Assembly (NCBI GenBank): GCA_965178125.1
Contig: OZ237741.1
Span: forward strand, 868,001-932,000
Source: Bilabrum cf. latius
Lineage: Eukaryota > Bigyra: Bicosoecida > Bigyra > Bicosoecida
DNA: 64,000 nucleotides
Direction: 5' to 3'
This document shows positions 24,183 through 36,822 of this stretch, piece after piece (positions within the stretch are counted from its first letter, which is position 1; each line of letters opens with the position of its first letter). A program made the position numbers and the translations under genes. The notes below the pieces were generated by a model. The model worked only from the letters and a program-made list of their open reading frames with translations. It made no database searches and was not told the origin of the DNA.

Positions 24183-26848
24183 ATGGCAAGGTGTGTCACA
24201 ATGCTACTAATAGGCCTGATCGGTTGTCAAGGTATGCCGGGCAACTAGTGGGGTTCCAGAGTGAGTGTTTCGAGCTAATTTTGCGCAAAATTGCCTAGCT
24301 TACGGCGACGCACCATTCTGTGCACCATCAGAAGTGTCTAAACTCCTTCGAATTGCAGAGTGATCCGATTCCTCAGCGCGTCAAGGCTGTACTGGACCAA
24401 ATGACCATGGAAGAACGCCAGCAGTAGCTGTACGCATGGCATAACGCGAACTCTTAGACTTGGCGCGGCTGGATCAAGACGTCGTGGGGCTCGTTAAAGC
24501 TGTCCGGCTTTTCAAACTCGAGCGCTGAGCCGATGGTAACTGCGCGTAACGCCGTATAGCAGTCTGTAATGAAAGAATCTAGGCTAGGGATCCCGATCGC
24601 TTGGCACCAGGAAACTTTGTTGAGTGCAGCTCCCGGCGCCACCAACATCCCGCTTCCCATAACGCTTGGCTCAACGTGGGACCCCACGGTTGTCGCGAAG
24701 ACCTACGAAATGGTGGCTTTGGAGTCGAGAGCTGCGGGTGCGGACGTGACTTACTTTCCGGAGCTCAACATGTACTCGGATCCTCGTTTCGGACGACTGC
24801 AGGAAGGCTTCTCCGAGGACGCAACCTTGACAGCAGAAATGGCTGCTGCATCTGTGCTTGCTATCCAGGGAGGAGCGGGCACACCTACCACCTATCTGCC
24901 CGACAACAACCACACCATTGCGCTCGCGAAGCACTGGGTAGCGTACGGGGACGCCGCTGGGGGGCAGAACGTGGGCGCGAATCGCATGGGAGACCGTCGA
25001 TTCAGGGACTACTATTTGATGCCCTGGGAGCGCATCATCAAGGACGCCGGGCTCAGGGGACTCATGCCCTCCCACCAGACTGCCTTTGACGTGCCGGTGC
25101 ACGGCAACGCTTGGCTTGGGCAGGCCGTTCTGCGGGGTGCCCTGGGCTTCGACGGTATCAGCGTGAGCGACTGCTCCGACGTGGGAGTCCTCATCCAGTG
25201 GGGGCTTGCCCAGGACTCGGAGCACGCTGCCGCGCTCGGCCTGAACGCTACCGTTGACATGGACAACGAGTGCGGCCCCAACCCCGATGGGACCTACACC
25301 TACTGGCATTCAGCTGACGCCGTGCGCGACGGTCTCCTGTCGGAGACGCTCTTCAACGCAAGCGTGAGGCGTGTTCTCCAGGCAAAGTTCGCGGCTGGTC
25401 TCTTCGACACGCCCTACACTGACCCCGCGCTCGCCCCTGCCGTGATCGCGACGCCCGCCCACGTCGCGCTCGCGAAGCAAGCCGCCACCGAGGGCATCAT
25501 CCTTCTGAAGAACGGAAATTTCACCCAGTACAACCAGGCCGACAGCCAGTGGGGCGTACCTTCTTCCGAGGGACACGGCAGCACGGCCGCCCTCCCCATC
25601 AACTGGCCGTCCTACTCGTCGATCGCGCTCATTGGCCCCCTGGCAGGCTGCGGCAATGAAATGGACAGCTCCAAGAACAACAAGGCCAGCAAAAGCAGTC
25701 ACCTGTGCACGGCCCAAGAGGCCTACCTCGGCAAGCCGCAGCACAGCTTTGGTGCCAATCTGTCTGAGAACACTCCCACTTACGCCGCCGAGCTGCTCAG
25801 GAGGGTCCCTGCAGGCACGAACGTATCCTACGTTGAAGGGGCCGGGATCGGCGATGCCCCTGACTGGGACAAGATTCAGCAGGCGCAGCAGGCCGCGGCA
25901 AATTCCGACCTTACGGTGTTTGTGGCCGGCGATACCACCAAGAGCTGCGCTGAGTGGGGGGACCGAGCCTCGCTGGAGCTGCCCGAGCCCCAAGGGGAGC
26001 TGCTGGCCCGCGTGCTTGCTGCGGCCAAGGGTCCCGTGGTCGTGGTCTTGGTGCACGGAAGGCCCGTGACCCTGACGCACAACGGCACGGACCTGCTGCC
26101 CCAAATCTCGGGAGTGCTCGCGACCTGGAGGGGGGGGCAGACTGCCGCAGTTGCCGGATGGGACGTGCTGGAGGGCAAGGCACAGCCCACGGGCCGGACG
26201 ACTTAGTCCTGGCTGCGGTCAGTGGGCCAGATCGGCGGACCGTCCAATCCATGGTGGCACCAGGTGAACGGCAAGTGGGACGCAAATCACAAGGGAGAGA
26301 GCACCCAGGTCGGGTACCTTGACGGCTACTGGAGCGGTAAGGGCAGGGAATCCGTACGGGGAGACTCAAGCCCACTCTTTCCCTTCGGCTACGGACTAAC
26401 GTACACGGGCTCGAAGTCCATCAAGTACGAATCTATCAGCGTGTCCAAGAACGCCGCAGAGGTCGCAGAGTCGAACCGCTGGAGGAGTGACGCGGGCGAC
26501 AAGGCCTCGGCAGCTCTGACGGTGTCGGTTGACCTGTCCAACTCCGGGGACGAGGATGCCTTCGAGACTGTGCAGCTGTATCTCGAGCCTCCCACGCCGT
26601 GGCCCATTGCACGCCCGGCCCGCCGTCTGGTTGGATTCCAGCGGATCCGCGTGCCGGCCAATTCCAAGGCGACGGCAAAGATCGCTGTGCTTGAGCGCTA
26701 CCTTCAGTTCTGGCTACCCGAGGCCGGTTCCCTGCTTGGATCACCCGACGCTGGGAGCCTCCAGATGCCTTCTGCGTCTGATTACAGCTTGTGCGCCGGG
26801 GGCCACTCTCTGGGCTGTGCTGTGTCTACCAAGGTGGCACTGCCTTGA
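24183..26848 (+). CDS. Secreted glycoside hydrolase family 3 (beta-glucosidase/xylosidase type)
   Basis: Modelled exons 24183-24231, 24299-24333 and 24359-26848 give 857 aa ending in TGA. Exon 1 encodes a signal peptide (MARCVTMLLIGLIGC). The catalytic (beta/alpha)8 domain shows GH3 landmarks: LGIPIAWHQE, KHWVAYG, MPSHQTAFD and GFDGISVSDC, whose Asp (about residue 299) is the expected nucleophile. The second alpha/beta domain and a C-terminal fibronectin-III-like domain (VSVDLSNSGDEDAFETVQLY) follow. Four TAG codons (24425, 24455, 24557, 26204) are read as Gln. GH3 enzymes remove terminal beta-linked glucose or xylose; which substrate cannot be told. The 25-nt intron between exons 2 and 3 is inferred from frame and is the weakest part of the model. 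Its end converges with the next gene, 128 bp away. Confidence 0.85.
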
Positions 26849-26976
26849 TTCTGTAAAACGGATCTCGCGGACACAAATCTGAAGACCACTGCTTGGCTCG
26901 GGGCTCGGTGGTCCTCCTTGCGTGTTGACTACATTTCTTTATCGAAGTAGATTTATGAAAACCTGCAAACCACGAA

Positions 26977-29900
26977 TCACGATAACTCGCCGCGCAGGAA
27001 AGCCCGCCGTAGCCACACAAACACCCGCCGCTGCCGCGCTCGTCGCGCCAAGCGTTCAATAAACCGATTCTTCATCTTCATCTTCTTCTAATCCTCCAAG
27101 AACGGTCCCGACCAATGGTCCATAACCGCCTGCATCACCCTGCCGCGCTCTGTCGCCTGCGCCTCCACCCGTGCCGCTGCCTGCTGCCTCGACTTCCGCA
27201 GGAACTCCTCCCATTCTGGCAACCGCCGCCTCTCTCGGAAGGTTGGTACCGGCCTACCCAGCCTAACCTCTCTCTTCGCCACGGTAGAGCGCATCCATAG
27301 CTCGAAGCACAGGCCCTTGACCTGGCTTGGCCAAAGGATCCTGCCATCTGGCAACAGGATAGGCTCGCCGCGGCCTCCCCGCCGCGATCGCTCCTTGGAG
27401 TCTGCCGTGTCTTTGCCGTCCTACGCCCCGACAAGACCACCAGAATGCTGCTTGTGCTGCTCAAGCAGACCACTAAACACAAGGTTTCTCTTCTTCATGA
27501 TGCCTCCAAAGGCTGCCCGCAGCGCTGCAACGCCCTTGGAACGCAAGGCGCGTCGGTCGGCAGCCTCTGCCTTGATACAAAGCATGAATCGCTTCTTCAA
27601 GTGCGTAGCAATCTGCCCCAGCGATCGTCGGAGGAGCACTGGGGCGTGTGGGGTGGGAACCTTGTTGGCTATGCCGTCTAGGTGCCTGTCTCTCGCTGCC
27701 GTGCTGTGAGCCTTGATGCCAGGCCTCCATACTCGTCTCGTCAGGCGCCGGCATGCGTCGGAGCTGGCCGTCTCAAGGAGATCATAGAGGGAATGGGTGG
27801 CTGCTGGTGGGATCACAGTGGCACCTGGATGCCTTGGCAGCGTTTGTATTCCGTATGCCCCGCCCGTGGCTGCTCTCACTGCCTGCTCAGCGCATGAAAC
27901 TGCAAGGCTGGCCGCTCGAACGCACGGGGGTGCACCCAAGCCGAGTGCGAGCGGGTGCAAATCGGAGTCTTCGGGCGTTGCTGCCAAGTGTGCTCTCTGC
28001 GACTGCTTGGCTTCCATCAGAAGGTATCCACCCGCCTTGGATATCTCGTCTTCGGCCTCGCTCTTGTCGTTGTCCTCATCCGGCCCTGTCCTCTCGCTTT
28101 CTACTTGGCTATCACCCCCTGCTTGCCCTGACTAGTTCCTAGGCAGCGAGGCACTAGCACCCCCGCCGCGTACTTGATCAAAAAGGTTGTTTGCTATTGT
28201 ACCGTCGGGACTCTCACCAGCGTAGATGTGGCTAGCCGCCGACAACAAGTCTGCAGGTGCCTGTGCTACTCTAACAGCCGCGGAGTGCAGCTTCTCCCTG
28301 ATCCATGAACGCCTCCTTGCAGCGTCCAGTCGCTGCTGCCTAGCCTCGTTCGTCTCGTAGCTCACCACTTTGGCCAGTGCACCTAGCAGACCGCCTGCCC
28401 TACCACGACGCTTGACACCCCACACTCCGCCCCGACCTTGGTCATTATCACTATCACTGCTGCTGCTGTCAGACTCAATGTGTTGTCCAGCCACTACGCT
28501 CGGCTTCGTGCTGAGGCCTAATTCCTTGCCAACTGCCTCGCTCTCGAATCCCACGCTTCTACTATGCAAACTCTCCGGAGCTGCAGCGGCCCGCGACAGC
28601 GAGGGCTCCCCAGCTTGTGTGCCAGGACCCTCCGCACCGGCAGATGGCTCGTTGCCGATACGCTCTGGCATCTACACGTCAGGTTGCCCAGCTTGAGGCT
28701 GTTCCTATCCATGTGCAGCATGTGCAGGCACCTGTTCACTTTCTGGATGACTCGCACGTCCTACTGAAGGCCCTAGGTCAGGTTGGTGCAGATGCAGGCC
28801 AGGCATCCACCACGGGGGCCGATACTTGAACGTGCCTCCCAAGGACGCTCGCCTGCCTCCTCGGGCTGGTCTCGCGGCAATTGCTCCCCGCTACCTTCCT
28901 TGCACCTCGCCGAGCGGCTCATCAAACCACTCGTCAGCGCTTGCGGCCAGCACAAGCCTACATGCTAGCTGCAATCGGATGGCTTGTCGGTCGATAGAGA
29001 TGGCTTTGGCGCCAGCAAGATCACCCTCCATGCTCGTTGCCGACGACCCTTGCTCTGAATCGACCGCATTGCCGTTTAAGCTTCCCAGCAGCTGCTGCTG
29101 GTGCCGCATCGCCACGCGCCTTGCCTCTCTCTGCCTGTCAAGTGCCTCCGACAGTCCCACATTCAGCACCATCCTATACGTCGCCTTTCGCTCCAGGTAG
29201 TAGAACTTCCACCTTGCAAACACTTTCTTGGCCCTCCAGCTGACAAGGAACCGCCGCATAAATGCGTGCTGACTCCACGCCTTGAAGACTGGCCGGGCGA
29301 CGAGCTCGAACCGCCTGTTCGCCACGCGGCGCCAGCGGCGTCTCGCAATGACGCGCCTGGTCCACTCGTGGATTCGTTGGGCGCAACGGCGCCGCCGTGC
29401 TGCGGCCACGTATCTTGCTACTGCCATTTCGTCCTCGTCGTCGTCAGCTAGGGCTGCTCGAGCAGCAGAGCTCAAGTTGACGTGCAGTGGGTGAGAGCTG
29501 GCGCTGGACCGGCGCCCGGTCAATCGCTTGCTGCGGGGCAGCAGGCCGTGCGTTCGAGGGCGATTGCTGCGCCACGTTTCTTCAAGCTTGGGCTGATGCT
29601 GCTGCAGCCGACGGAGCCTAGACGACGGTCCAGCCGTTGATGGTCTCTGCATAGGAGACATTGCCGTGCGAATGAAAGCATTTGGATCATCGTGCGCGTC
29701 CAGAAACGCACCTTCGCTGGCCCTGCTCGCGGCAACAGACTGTGGACGACGCATTCTCGGCGTTTTGGCCACCCCGTTGGCATTGCTACTCCGCCTGACT
29801 GTGGCTGGGCCATGAAGCTGCTGCAGGGATCGAGCTCCTCCAGGTGGGCGCCGCAATGCTTTGGCTGGTGACGTGCTCGGCCTACTTGAACCATCTGCTG

Positions 29901-31062
29901 GAAAACCAGCCTTGTCTAGGACCCCCTTTGACCTGACCTAGCCTCTAGCTGTGACGATGGCCTACCCGGGCCTAGCGTAGGCAAGCCGCCCAATTGTGCT
30001 TCCTTCCTCGGTACCTTTTAGTACGCTTGAATCGCCGTCTAGGCCCATTGATGCCTCGCTCAAGCCAACGATGGCACGAGCTCGCGCAATCGCGTCGCGG
30101 GCGTACCGACTGTCAGACAGCATTGCAGCTGCGTGCTGCTTGGATCCCACTGCGAGCGAGCGGCCCGATTGCACGGCCGACCTAGATCTACCGCGATCTG
30201 GAGCCGGAGCCCACCCAGCGGTACCAATCTCACCGGACCGAAATTGGCTGGGCTGTTCGGCAACAGAATCCAGCCCAAAAATCCCGACGCTGTCGTGGAG
30301 TTCGCCACCGCCCAAACCCCCGTCCGCTCCACCGCCACCATCACTACGGTCGCCGGGACCTCGGTCAAGATCGCCAAGCCTCGAGCGAAGGGAGCCCACC
30401 AGCGGTGGCATGCGCGAAGCAGGCGTGCCCAAGGCTGTTCGCATAGGTGACGATGGTATTTCGTGCCAGTTTTCTAGCGAATCCATGGATGGCTGCCACG
30501 GCCCGGGGCGGGTGCCTGCATTGACGGCGTCTCCACCCATGGCTCCGCTAGAGATAGCCGTCGCAAGCATCACCGAGGGAAGTGAATGGCATGAATCGTT
30601 AGCTGCTGCCATTCGTCGGCGGGTCATACTTATACCAGCCCCCCTAGACAGGGGTCTTCGTGGTGTTCTGCTCGGCGGTGACTGCAAGGCATGCATACCC
30701 TCGACTTCTGCTGCTTGACTAACACGTCCACCTCGCGACATTCGCAGGGAGAACATAACCTTTGAAGTGCCGTATCCGGCAGAAGGCCGGCTCGTAGAAT
30801 CCTTGCGTTCATTTTGTCCCGCTTTTCCGGGACTGGCACGCTATCGGAGATTTCGCCCAACGCTACTGTAATCTTGCCCTGTTGCCTGCCCCCCTGCGTG
30901 TGCCCTACTGTATCTATCGAGACGACCACCGAAAAAGGCAGATAAAACTATGCGTTCTACAGGCTCCAATTCCCGGGGCAAAATGTGCACGCTTGAAGAG
31001 GAAGCCTTGGAGCTGCTGTATTCGTTAGGTTGACTTGTTTCAACCTTTCTCCTCCATGACAT
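26977..31062 (-). CDS. Sfi1-like repeat protein, probably centrin-binding/cytoskeletal
   Basis: One uninterrupted minus-strand frame of 1361 codons from ATG at 31062 to TGA at 26977. It contains nine TAG codons (low ends 30841, 29962, 29938, 28891, 28705, 28672, 28132, 27421, 27088) and no TAA or TGA. Much of the protein is low-complexity and Ser/Arg-rich. Around 29420-29130 there is a run of basic helices with spaced Trp/Phe (RRWRRVAN, FKAWSQHAF, FLVSWRAKKVF, ARWKFYYLER). This resembles the Sfi1-type repeats that bind centrin at basal bodies or spindle poles. The C-terminus after the last TAG is again basic and Trp/Leu-containing (FVWLRRAFLRGELS). Family assignment is tentative; the reading frame itself is very secure. 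Divergent from the P5A gene, 146 bp between starts. Confidence 0.7.
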
Positions 31063-31208
31063 GCTAGATACCAGGCCTCAGGATTGATAGTACTATTGAT
31101 TATTGCAATGAAATAGAATGCTGCTCATGAATCGATTCAATTCAAGAGAAATCTAGGGATGTATTTGCAACTGAAGCTCATTTCATGCTTCATCTTCCAA
31201 ATTTACAG
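31063..31208. promoter_or_regulatory. Divergent promoter region, Sfi1-like / P5A ATPase
   Basis: A 146-bp AT-rich gap between two start codons facing away from each other. It must serve both genes. No nameable motif is seen. Confidence 0.45.
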
Positions 31209-34200
31209 ATGGTTGCAACCACCCAACTCCACGGCCGACAGCCAGCTGTGACCACAAGGAGAATGTCAGCCGCTCATGGAAGAATATCCGATGCTGCGTC
31301 GAAGGTGATTGAATCACTGTAGCCGCTAGTTCCTGTTTCATGGATGCTGCGCTTGGATCTGCTCCCATTCGCGATCCTGTACCTTGCAAGCGTGGCGGTG
31401 TGGCAGCTGCAATCGGATGAGACTTTGAGTTTCTGCGGCTTTGTTGCCCTTCCCGTCACCGGGCTACTACATGCCCTATTTTTCCTGCTGTAGTACTGGT
31501 TTCCGGGATTCCTGGTATTCATTGGGTGGCGCAAAGTGAGTATTGCAATAAGGAACGTGCGGATTGTCATAGCATTCGCAAGCGCAGAGTAGAGCAGCAG
31601 CTCATTTGTTGAATACCCCCGCAGACATCGTTTGAGAAATGCACTCACTTGATTGTGCGGCCCCTACAGAACAGTGGCGTTGCTAGGATCGTGCCACTGC
31701 ACGCTGGCCCGTTCGAAGTGATGCCCCTCCCAAAGACTGAATCTCCCCTCAAGTCGTTTGACATCGACAGGGCATCACCTGGCTGTCATCCGACCGAGGC
31801 CAAGATCAAGTCGGCTTGCATGCAAGCACCAGCACCTCTTGATGTGGCTCGCGGCGCGCTGCCTACCAAGGGTAGAGAGTACCTGTGGTTCGACTTTCAG
31901 CAAGTGCGGTTCGTGATGGCGAAGCGTGCCGCTGACGACTCCAGCAAGCCAACAGAAACATTCCAATTCTATCCAATCGGATTCCCGGGGGGGCGAGAGC
32001 TGGAGTGGTACTGCAACCAGAAGGGGGTGCAGGGGCGCCAGGCGGCTGGCCCCAGGCGGGCACGGTACGGCAGGAATGAGCTGCCCATGCCTGCACCCAC
32101 CTTCGTTGCCATGTTTCAGGAGCATGCGCTGAGCCCTTTCTTTGTGTTTCAAATCTTCTGCGTGATCCTGTGGATGCTAGACGATTACTGGTACGTCAGT
32201 CTGACCACCCTGGGTATGCTCGTCATGATGGAATCCATCGCTGTGGTGCAGCGCATCGGCAACCACAACCAGCTGCGCTCCATGAGACCGCGACCGGGCA
32301 CATGCCTGGTCTATAGAGAGGGCGAGTGGCAGAGGGCCTCGAGCGCGGCACTGCTGCCCGGAGACATCGTCGCAGTGGGCCGGGGCATCGTCCCGCCGCT
32401 GGCGGCGGATGGGGTCGCGAACGGTGTCTTTGCTGCCGACGACGACGTCTCCATGGAGCGCGAGGAGGAAGAAGCTGAAGCAAAGAGGAAGAAACAAGCC
32501 ATGGGCAACACGAGGACGGGCGTCATCCAGAGGGTCTGGAAGATGCTGACGTCGCCGCGGCCCGAGGCCGACCCGTTGGTGATTCCCGCCGACATCCTCC
32601 TCCTCCGCGGAGGTGTGGTCTCGAACGAGGCAATGCTGACCGGAGAGTCTGTGCCCTAGCGGAAAGAAGGCTGCGCAGACGCCGCAATGGATGCTGTTCG
32701 GGCTGCCGAGGAGGAGCAGGAGGCCGCGCAGGAGGACGGCACAGCCGCCGCTGATGCTGACGGGTTCCTGGATGCCCTCACGAACGACGGCGTGCCAGAC
32801 CTGAACAAATGGGTGCAGCACCATGCCAGACACGTGCTGTTTGCTGGTACCAAGGTGGTGTCCCATTCCAATGCAACAGGTCCGGAGGCTGCGAGCAGCG
32901 ACGGATCTGCAGCGAGCGAGGCCTTCGCAGCAGCGGAAGGGAGCAGTGATCCGACTGGGATCCCACCGCCGCCAGAGGGCGGGGCGATCGGCTATGTTCT
33001 GCGGACTGGATTCGGCACCGCTCAGGGGAGCTTGATGCGTAGCATTCTGTTCTCGCAGGGCAAGGTGTCGTCTGCCTCGTGGGAGGGCCTCGCGTTCATC
33101 GGCTTCCTTCTCATCTTCGCCATCGCATCCAGTTCCTTCGTGCTTGTTCACACGTGGGAGGAAGAGGGCCGTGATAAGTGGAAGCTTATCCTGCACTGTA
33201 TCATGATCATCACGTCAGTCGTGCCTCCCGACTTGCCAGTGCAGCTGTCCATGGCCGTGAACGCTTCCCTGGCCTCCCTCGCGACCAAGCAGGTTTTCTG
33301 CGTGGAGCCATTTCGCATCCCCAAAGCGGGTCTCGTGGATACCTGCTGCTTTGACAAGACAGGAACGCTCACACGGGACCAGCTGCTCGTTCAGGGATTC
33401 GCAAAAGCCGGCGGTGCCAAGGCCTCGGGTGGTCGAGGTGCAGCAGCTTCTTCGTCGTCCAAAAAGGCCGGCAGCGGCGATCACTTCCCTCCTGCCACAG
33501 AGCTCATTCAGGGTGCCAATGCTCTTGACAGGGACGCTCTACTCGTTCTGGCCGGATGCCACTCGCTGTCAGACCAGCAGCAGGCCGGTGACGAGGACGG
33601 CAACGCCAAAGCTCGCAAAGACCCCGACATCGAGGACTCGGACAGTGACGAGGACGAGGACGGCTCTGACCCGACACGGCCATCTGGGGACCCCCTCGAG
33701 GAGGCTGCCCTGCAGACGATCGGGTGGGGCGTCATGGAGTTCCAGGACCTGGGCCTGACGGTCTCTTTCCCCAGCGCTGCAGCTGCCAAGGCCGCGTTCC
33801 AGGCCCAGGCCTCGCTGCGCAAGCGGCAAGCCAAGGCCGGGTCAGATGCCGCTGCTGCCGCAAACCCAGGCAGTTCACTGGCAGCCGCCAAGGCCGGATC
33901 GAAGGCGGCGAAGCCCCAGGCGCTCGGAGACCCTCGCGACCGGGCCGTGGTGCTGCGACGGTGGGCTTTCAGCTCGGCCTCCAGACGGATGACCACCGTT
34001 GTTGCTGTCACCAAGGGAGCTCAGGGGGCGGAATTTGGTGCCGGTGCTGTGTCTGGCAGCTCTACCCGACCGGAACCAGGGTCGCTTGCCGGGCTTCGCG
34101 TGCTTGTGAAGGGTGCCCCGGAGGCAGTCCGAGGGCTCCTCGGCGCCGTGCCCAAGGGATTCGACGAGGCGGCGCGTGCCCTGGCGCATGCCGGCTACAG

Positions 34201-36709
34201 GGTCATTGCCCTTGCCTGGAGGAACATCGATGCCAGGGATCTGCCGAGCGGCAAGGGCGGCGGCAAGTAGGCCGGTGGCGGTTGGGGCAGGCTGCAAGCC
34301 GTGGCGAAGCAGGCAAAGCACCTGCCTCGCAGCGTAGCAGAGACTGGGCTCATCTCGGCGGGATTCCTCGTCCTTGATTCTCCGCTCAAGGCCGATACAA
34401 CTGCGGTGATCACGCACCTTCGAGAGGCCAGCATGCGCTGCATCATGATCACCGGTGATGCTGCCCTCACAGCTGTGGCGGTGTCGAAGAAGTGCGGCAT
34501 CATCGGAATGCCAAAGGCGGCTGGTCCTGCCAGCGCCGCGGATCTCAGCCTGAGCAACGTCGATGCGTTCAGCTCAGCTGCGAAAGACGCAGCAACGGTG
34601 GTCTGGATCTTGGAAGAGAAAAAGGGCAATGAGAGCGATGACGGCGAGAGCAAGTCGCCTGCATGGGCTTCTGGGTCTCATTGGATGGTTGTCAAGGGCG
34701 GCAAGCGGAGCGCTCCAACCGTGGAATACAAGCCGTTCACCCCCGACCCTGCCACATGGGGGGGAAAGGGCTCCTCGCAGGAGCACACGGTACTGTGCTG
34801 CACCGGTGCCGGGCTAGAGCCGTTGCTGCAAGCAGCTCGCGAGGAAATGCGAGCTGTGAAGGCCAAGGCCGCTGCAGAGGCTGAGCGAGCCGGGAAGTCC
34901 GCTGCCGCGATCAGTGCTGCCGGTGACGACGTGGCGGCGGAGGAGCGTGGGCCCGCATCGAAGACGCTCGCTGAGATCGCCCGCCGGGCACGCGTGTATG
35001 CAAGGGTCTCTCCGCCGCAAAAAGAGAGCATTGTGGCTGCACTGAATGCAGATGGCAGGCATACGTTGTATTGTGGCGACGGAACCAACGACGTCGGCGC
35101 GTTGAAGCAAGCTGCAATCGGAATTAGCATTGTCTCAGACCCAGACGCTGAAGAGACGTTGGAGCGGGTCATGGCCGATCGAAAGGAGCTGCAAAGGGCG
35201 TCGCAGGCACTGCGAAAGACTGGCGTGTTCTCTGGAGATGCAGCGACGACCGCAAGCGTCGCGTCAATTGCGCAGAAGCTCGGATAGGAATCAAAGGAAA
35301 TCGCGAGCAACCAGAAGACGGCTAGAGGTCGCAAAAAGCCCAAGGGCAAGGGCGGCAAGAAGAAGGGCGCAGCGGACGATGCCTCTGGGGATCCGATGGC
35401 ACTCGCCAGGAAGATTGCCGCCGAGAAGAATCCAATCTTGCAGAAGAAGATTGCCTAGGACGAGCTGCAGAAGACGTGGAAACAGATGCAGCAGGAGATG
35501 AGCGGAGCGATGGGCGGGGTGCGATTCGGAGACGCCTCAATTGCTGCTCCATTCACGTCAAAGAACCCCTCCATTGACGTCGCAAGCAGGCTGCTCCGGC
35601 AAGGACGCGGAACCCTTATGACCACTCAGCAAATGTTTAGGATCCTTGGCGTAATTTCGTTGGTGGTGAGCTATCAGCTGTCTGTGCTCTACATGTATGG
35701 CGTGAAGACGGGCGACTGGCAGGGAAGCATCGTTTCTATGGCCACGGCTGGCTTCTTCATGTCCATCTCGTTCTCGACGCCGCTGGAGAAGCTCGCGCCT
35801 CAACGCCCTCACAAGTCCGTGTTCCATGGCGCGCTGGTCAGCAGCGTGCTGTTCCAGTTCGTGGTGCATGTCGCCGCGCTAGCCATCGTCTCCCAGTGGT
35901 GCCTGCCGTACATCAAGATGGTACCCAACGGAACGTACGACGCGCGTGATGAGGCGCTTCGGCGCAACATGACATCCAGCGGTGACATTGACGCGCTCGG
36001 GGCCGGGGAGGTAGAGTCTGCTGGCCTCCTGTCTTCGCTCGAAGTAGGCGCAGAGGGAGACATGGAGGGCGCTGGGCTCGGCTTGGGCCTGGGCTTGGGT
36101 GGTGAGGCAGCTGATTTTGACCTCGAGTCGGATGTGGACGAGCTGGCATCTGCGCAGCTGTTTAGCAAGGTGGCTGGCTCTGGCGGTGGCAGTGGGGACG
36201 GTGCGCAGGTTGGTGGGTTGATGGGTTGGCTGATCGACATGTCAGGCGATGATGCCCCCGAGGTCAACGAGGATGATTTCCTCTCCGCTTATGAGAAGAG
36301 TCCCAGCCTCAAGAAGGCGGCCGAAGCTGGAAGGCGGGGGGAGGTGGTCGAGGTCGAGATGGACGGGCACTTTGTTCCGAATGTGATGAACACTGCCATG
36401 TTCCTGGTTAGCACAGCCCAGCAGGCCTGCACCTTTGCAGTCAACTACAGCGGAAGGCCTTTCCTCCCGTCCCTGTTTGAGTACCGGCGCCTCGTAATGC
36501 TTACAATTGCATTGCTAGGTGGCGTGGTGGCATGCGCGACGGGGGCAGTCCCAGAGCTGAATGAGTACCTGCAGCTGGTTGTGCTGCCCACGGAGGGGCT
36601 TCGCACCGGCGTTGTGACGGTGGTGCTCGTGGACGTTGCCTTGTGCTTTGGATTCGAGATGTGGACCAGGCGTGCCCTTGGACACGTGAGACCTCCGAGA
36701 GACGACTAA
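31209..36709 (+). CDS. ATP13A1: P5A-type ATPase (ATP13A1/Spf1 family, ER transmembrane-helix dislocase)
   Basis: Exons 31209-31535 and 31625-36709 (89-nt GT-AG intron, phase 0) give 1803 aa, stop TAA. Family landmarks in order: N-terminal membrane segments; YGRNELPMPAPTF and SPFFVFQIFCVILWMLDDYW; LTGESVP; SVVPPDLPVQLSMAVN (P5A proteins usually have PPELP); the phosphorylation motif DKTGTLT (Asp about 686); MITGD; GDGTND; and C-terminal membrane helices with GVKTGDWQ and NYSGRPF. Family members act in the ER, extracting mis-inserted transmembrane helices using ATP. The protein is much longer than the usual ~1100-1200 aa because of charged and Ala/Gly/Ser-rich inserts. Six TAG codons (31320, 31491, 32657, 34268, 35285, 35456). 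The one at 32657 directly follows LTGESVP, where other family members have Gln. Confidence 0.95.
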
Positions 36710-36822
36710 CGCCGCGGTGGAACGTTGTCGCAATCCGGCGCACTCATTTAGCTGATATTTGATTGAAACAAGAAACTCCAGATGAAATTTGAAATACATT
36801 CTGTTTGCGCAAACCTGATGTT

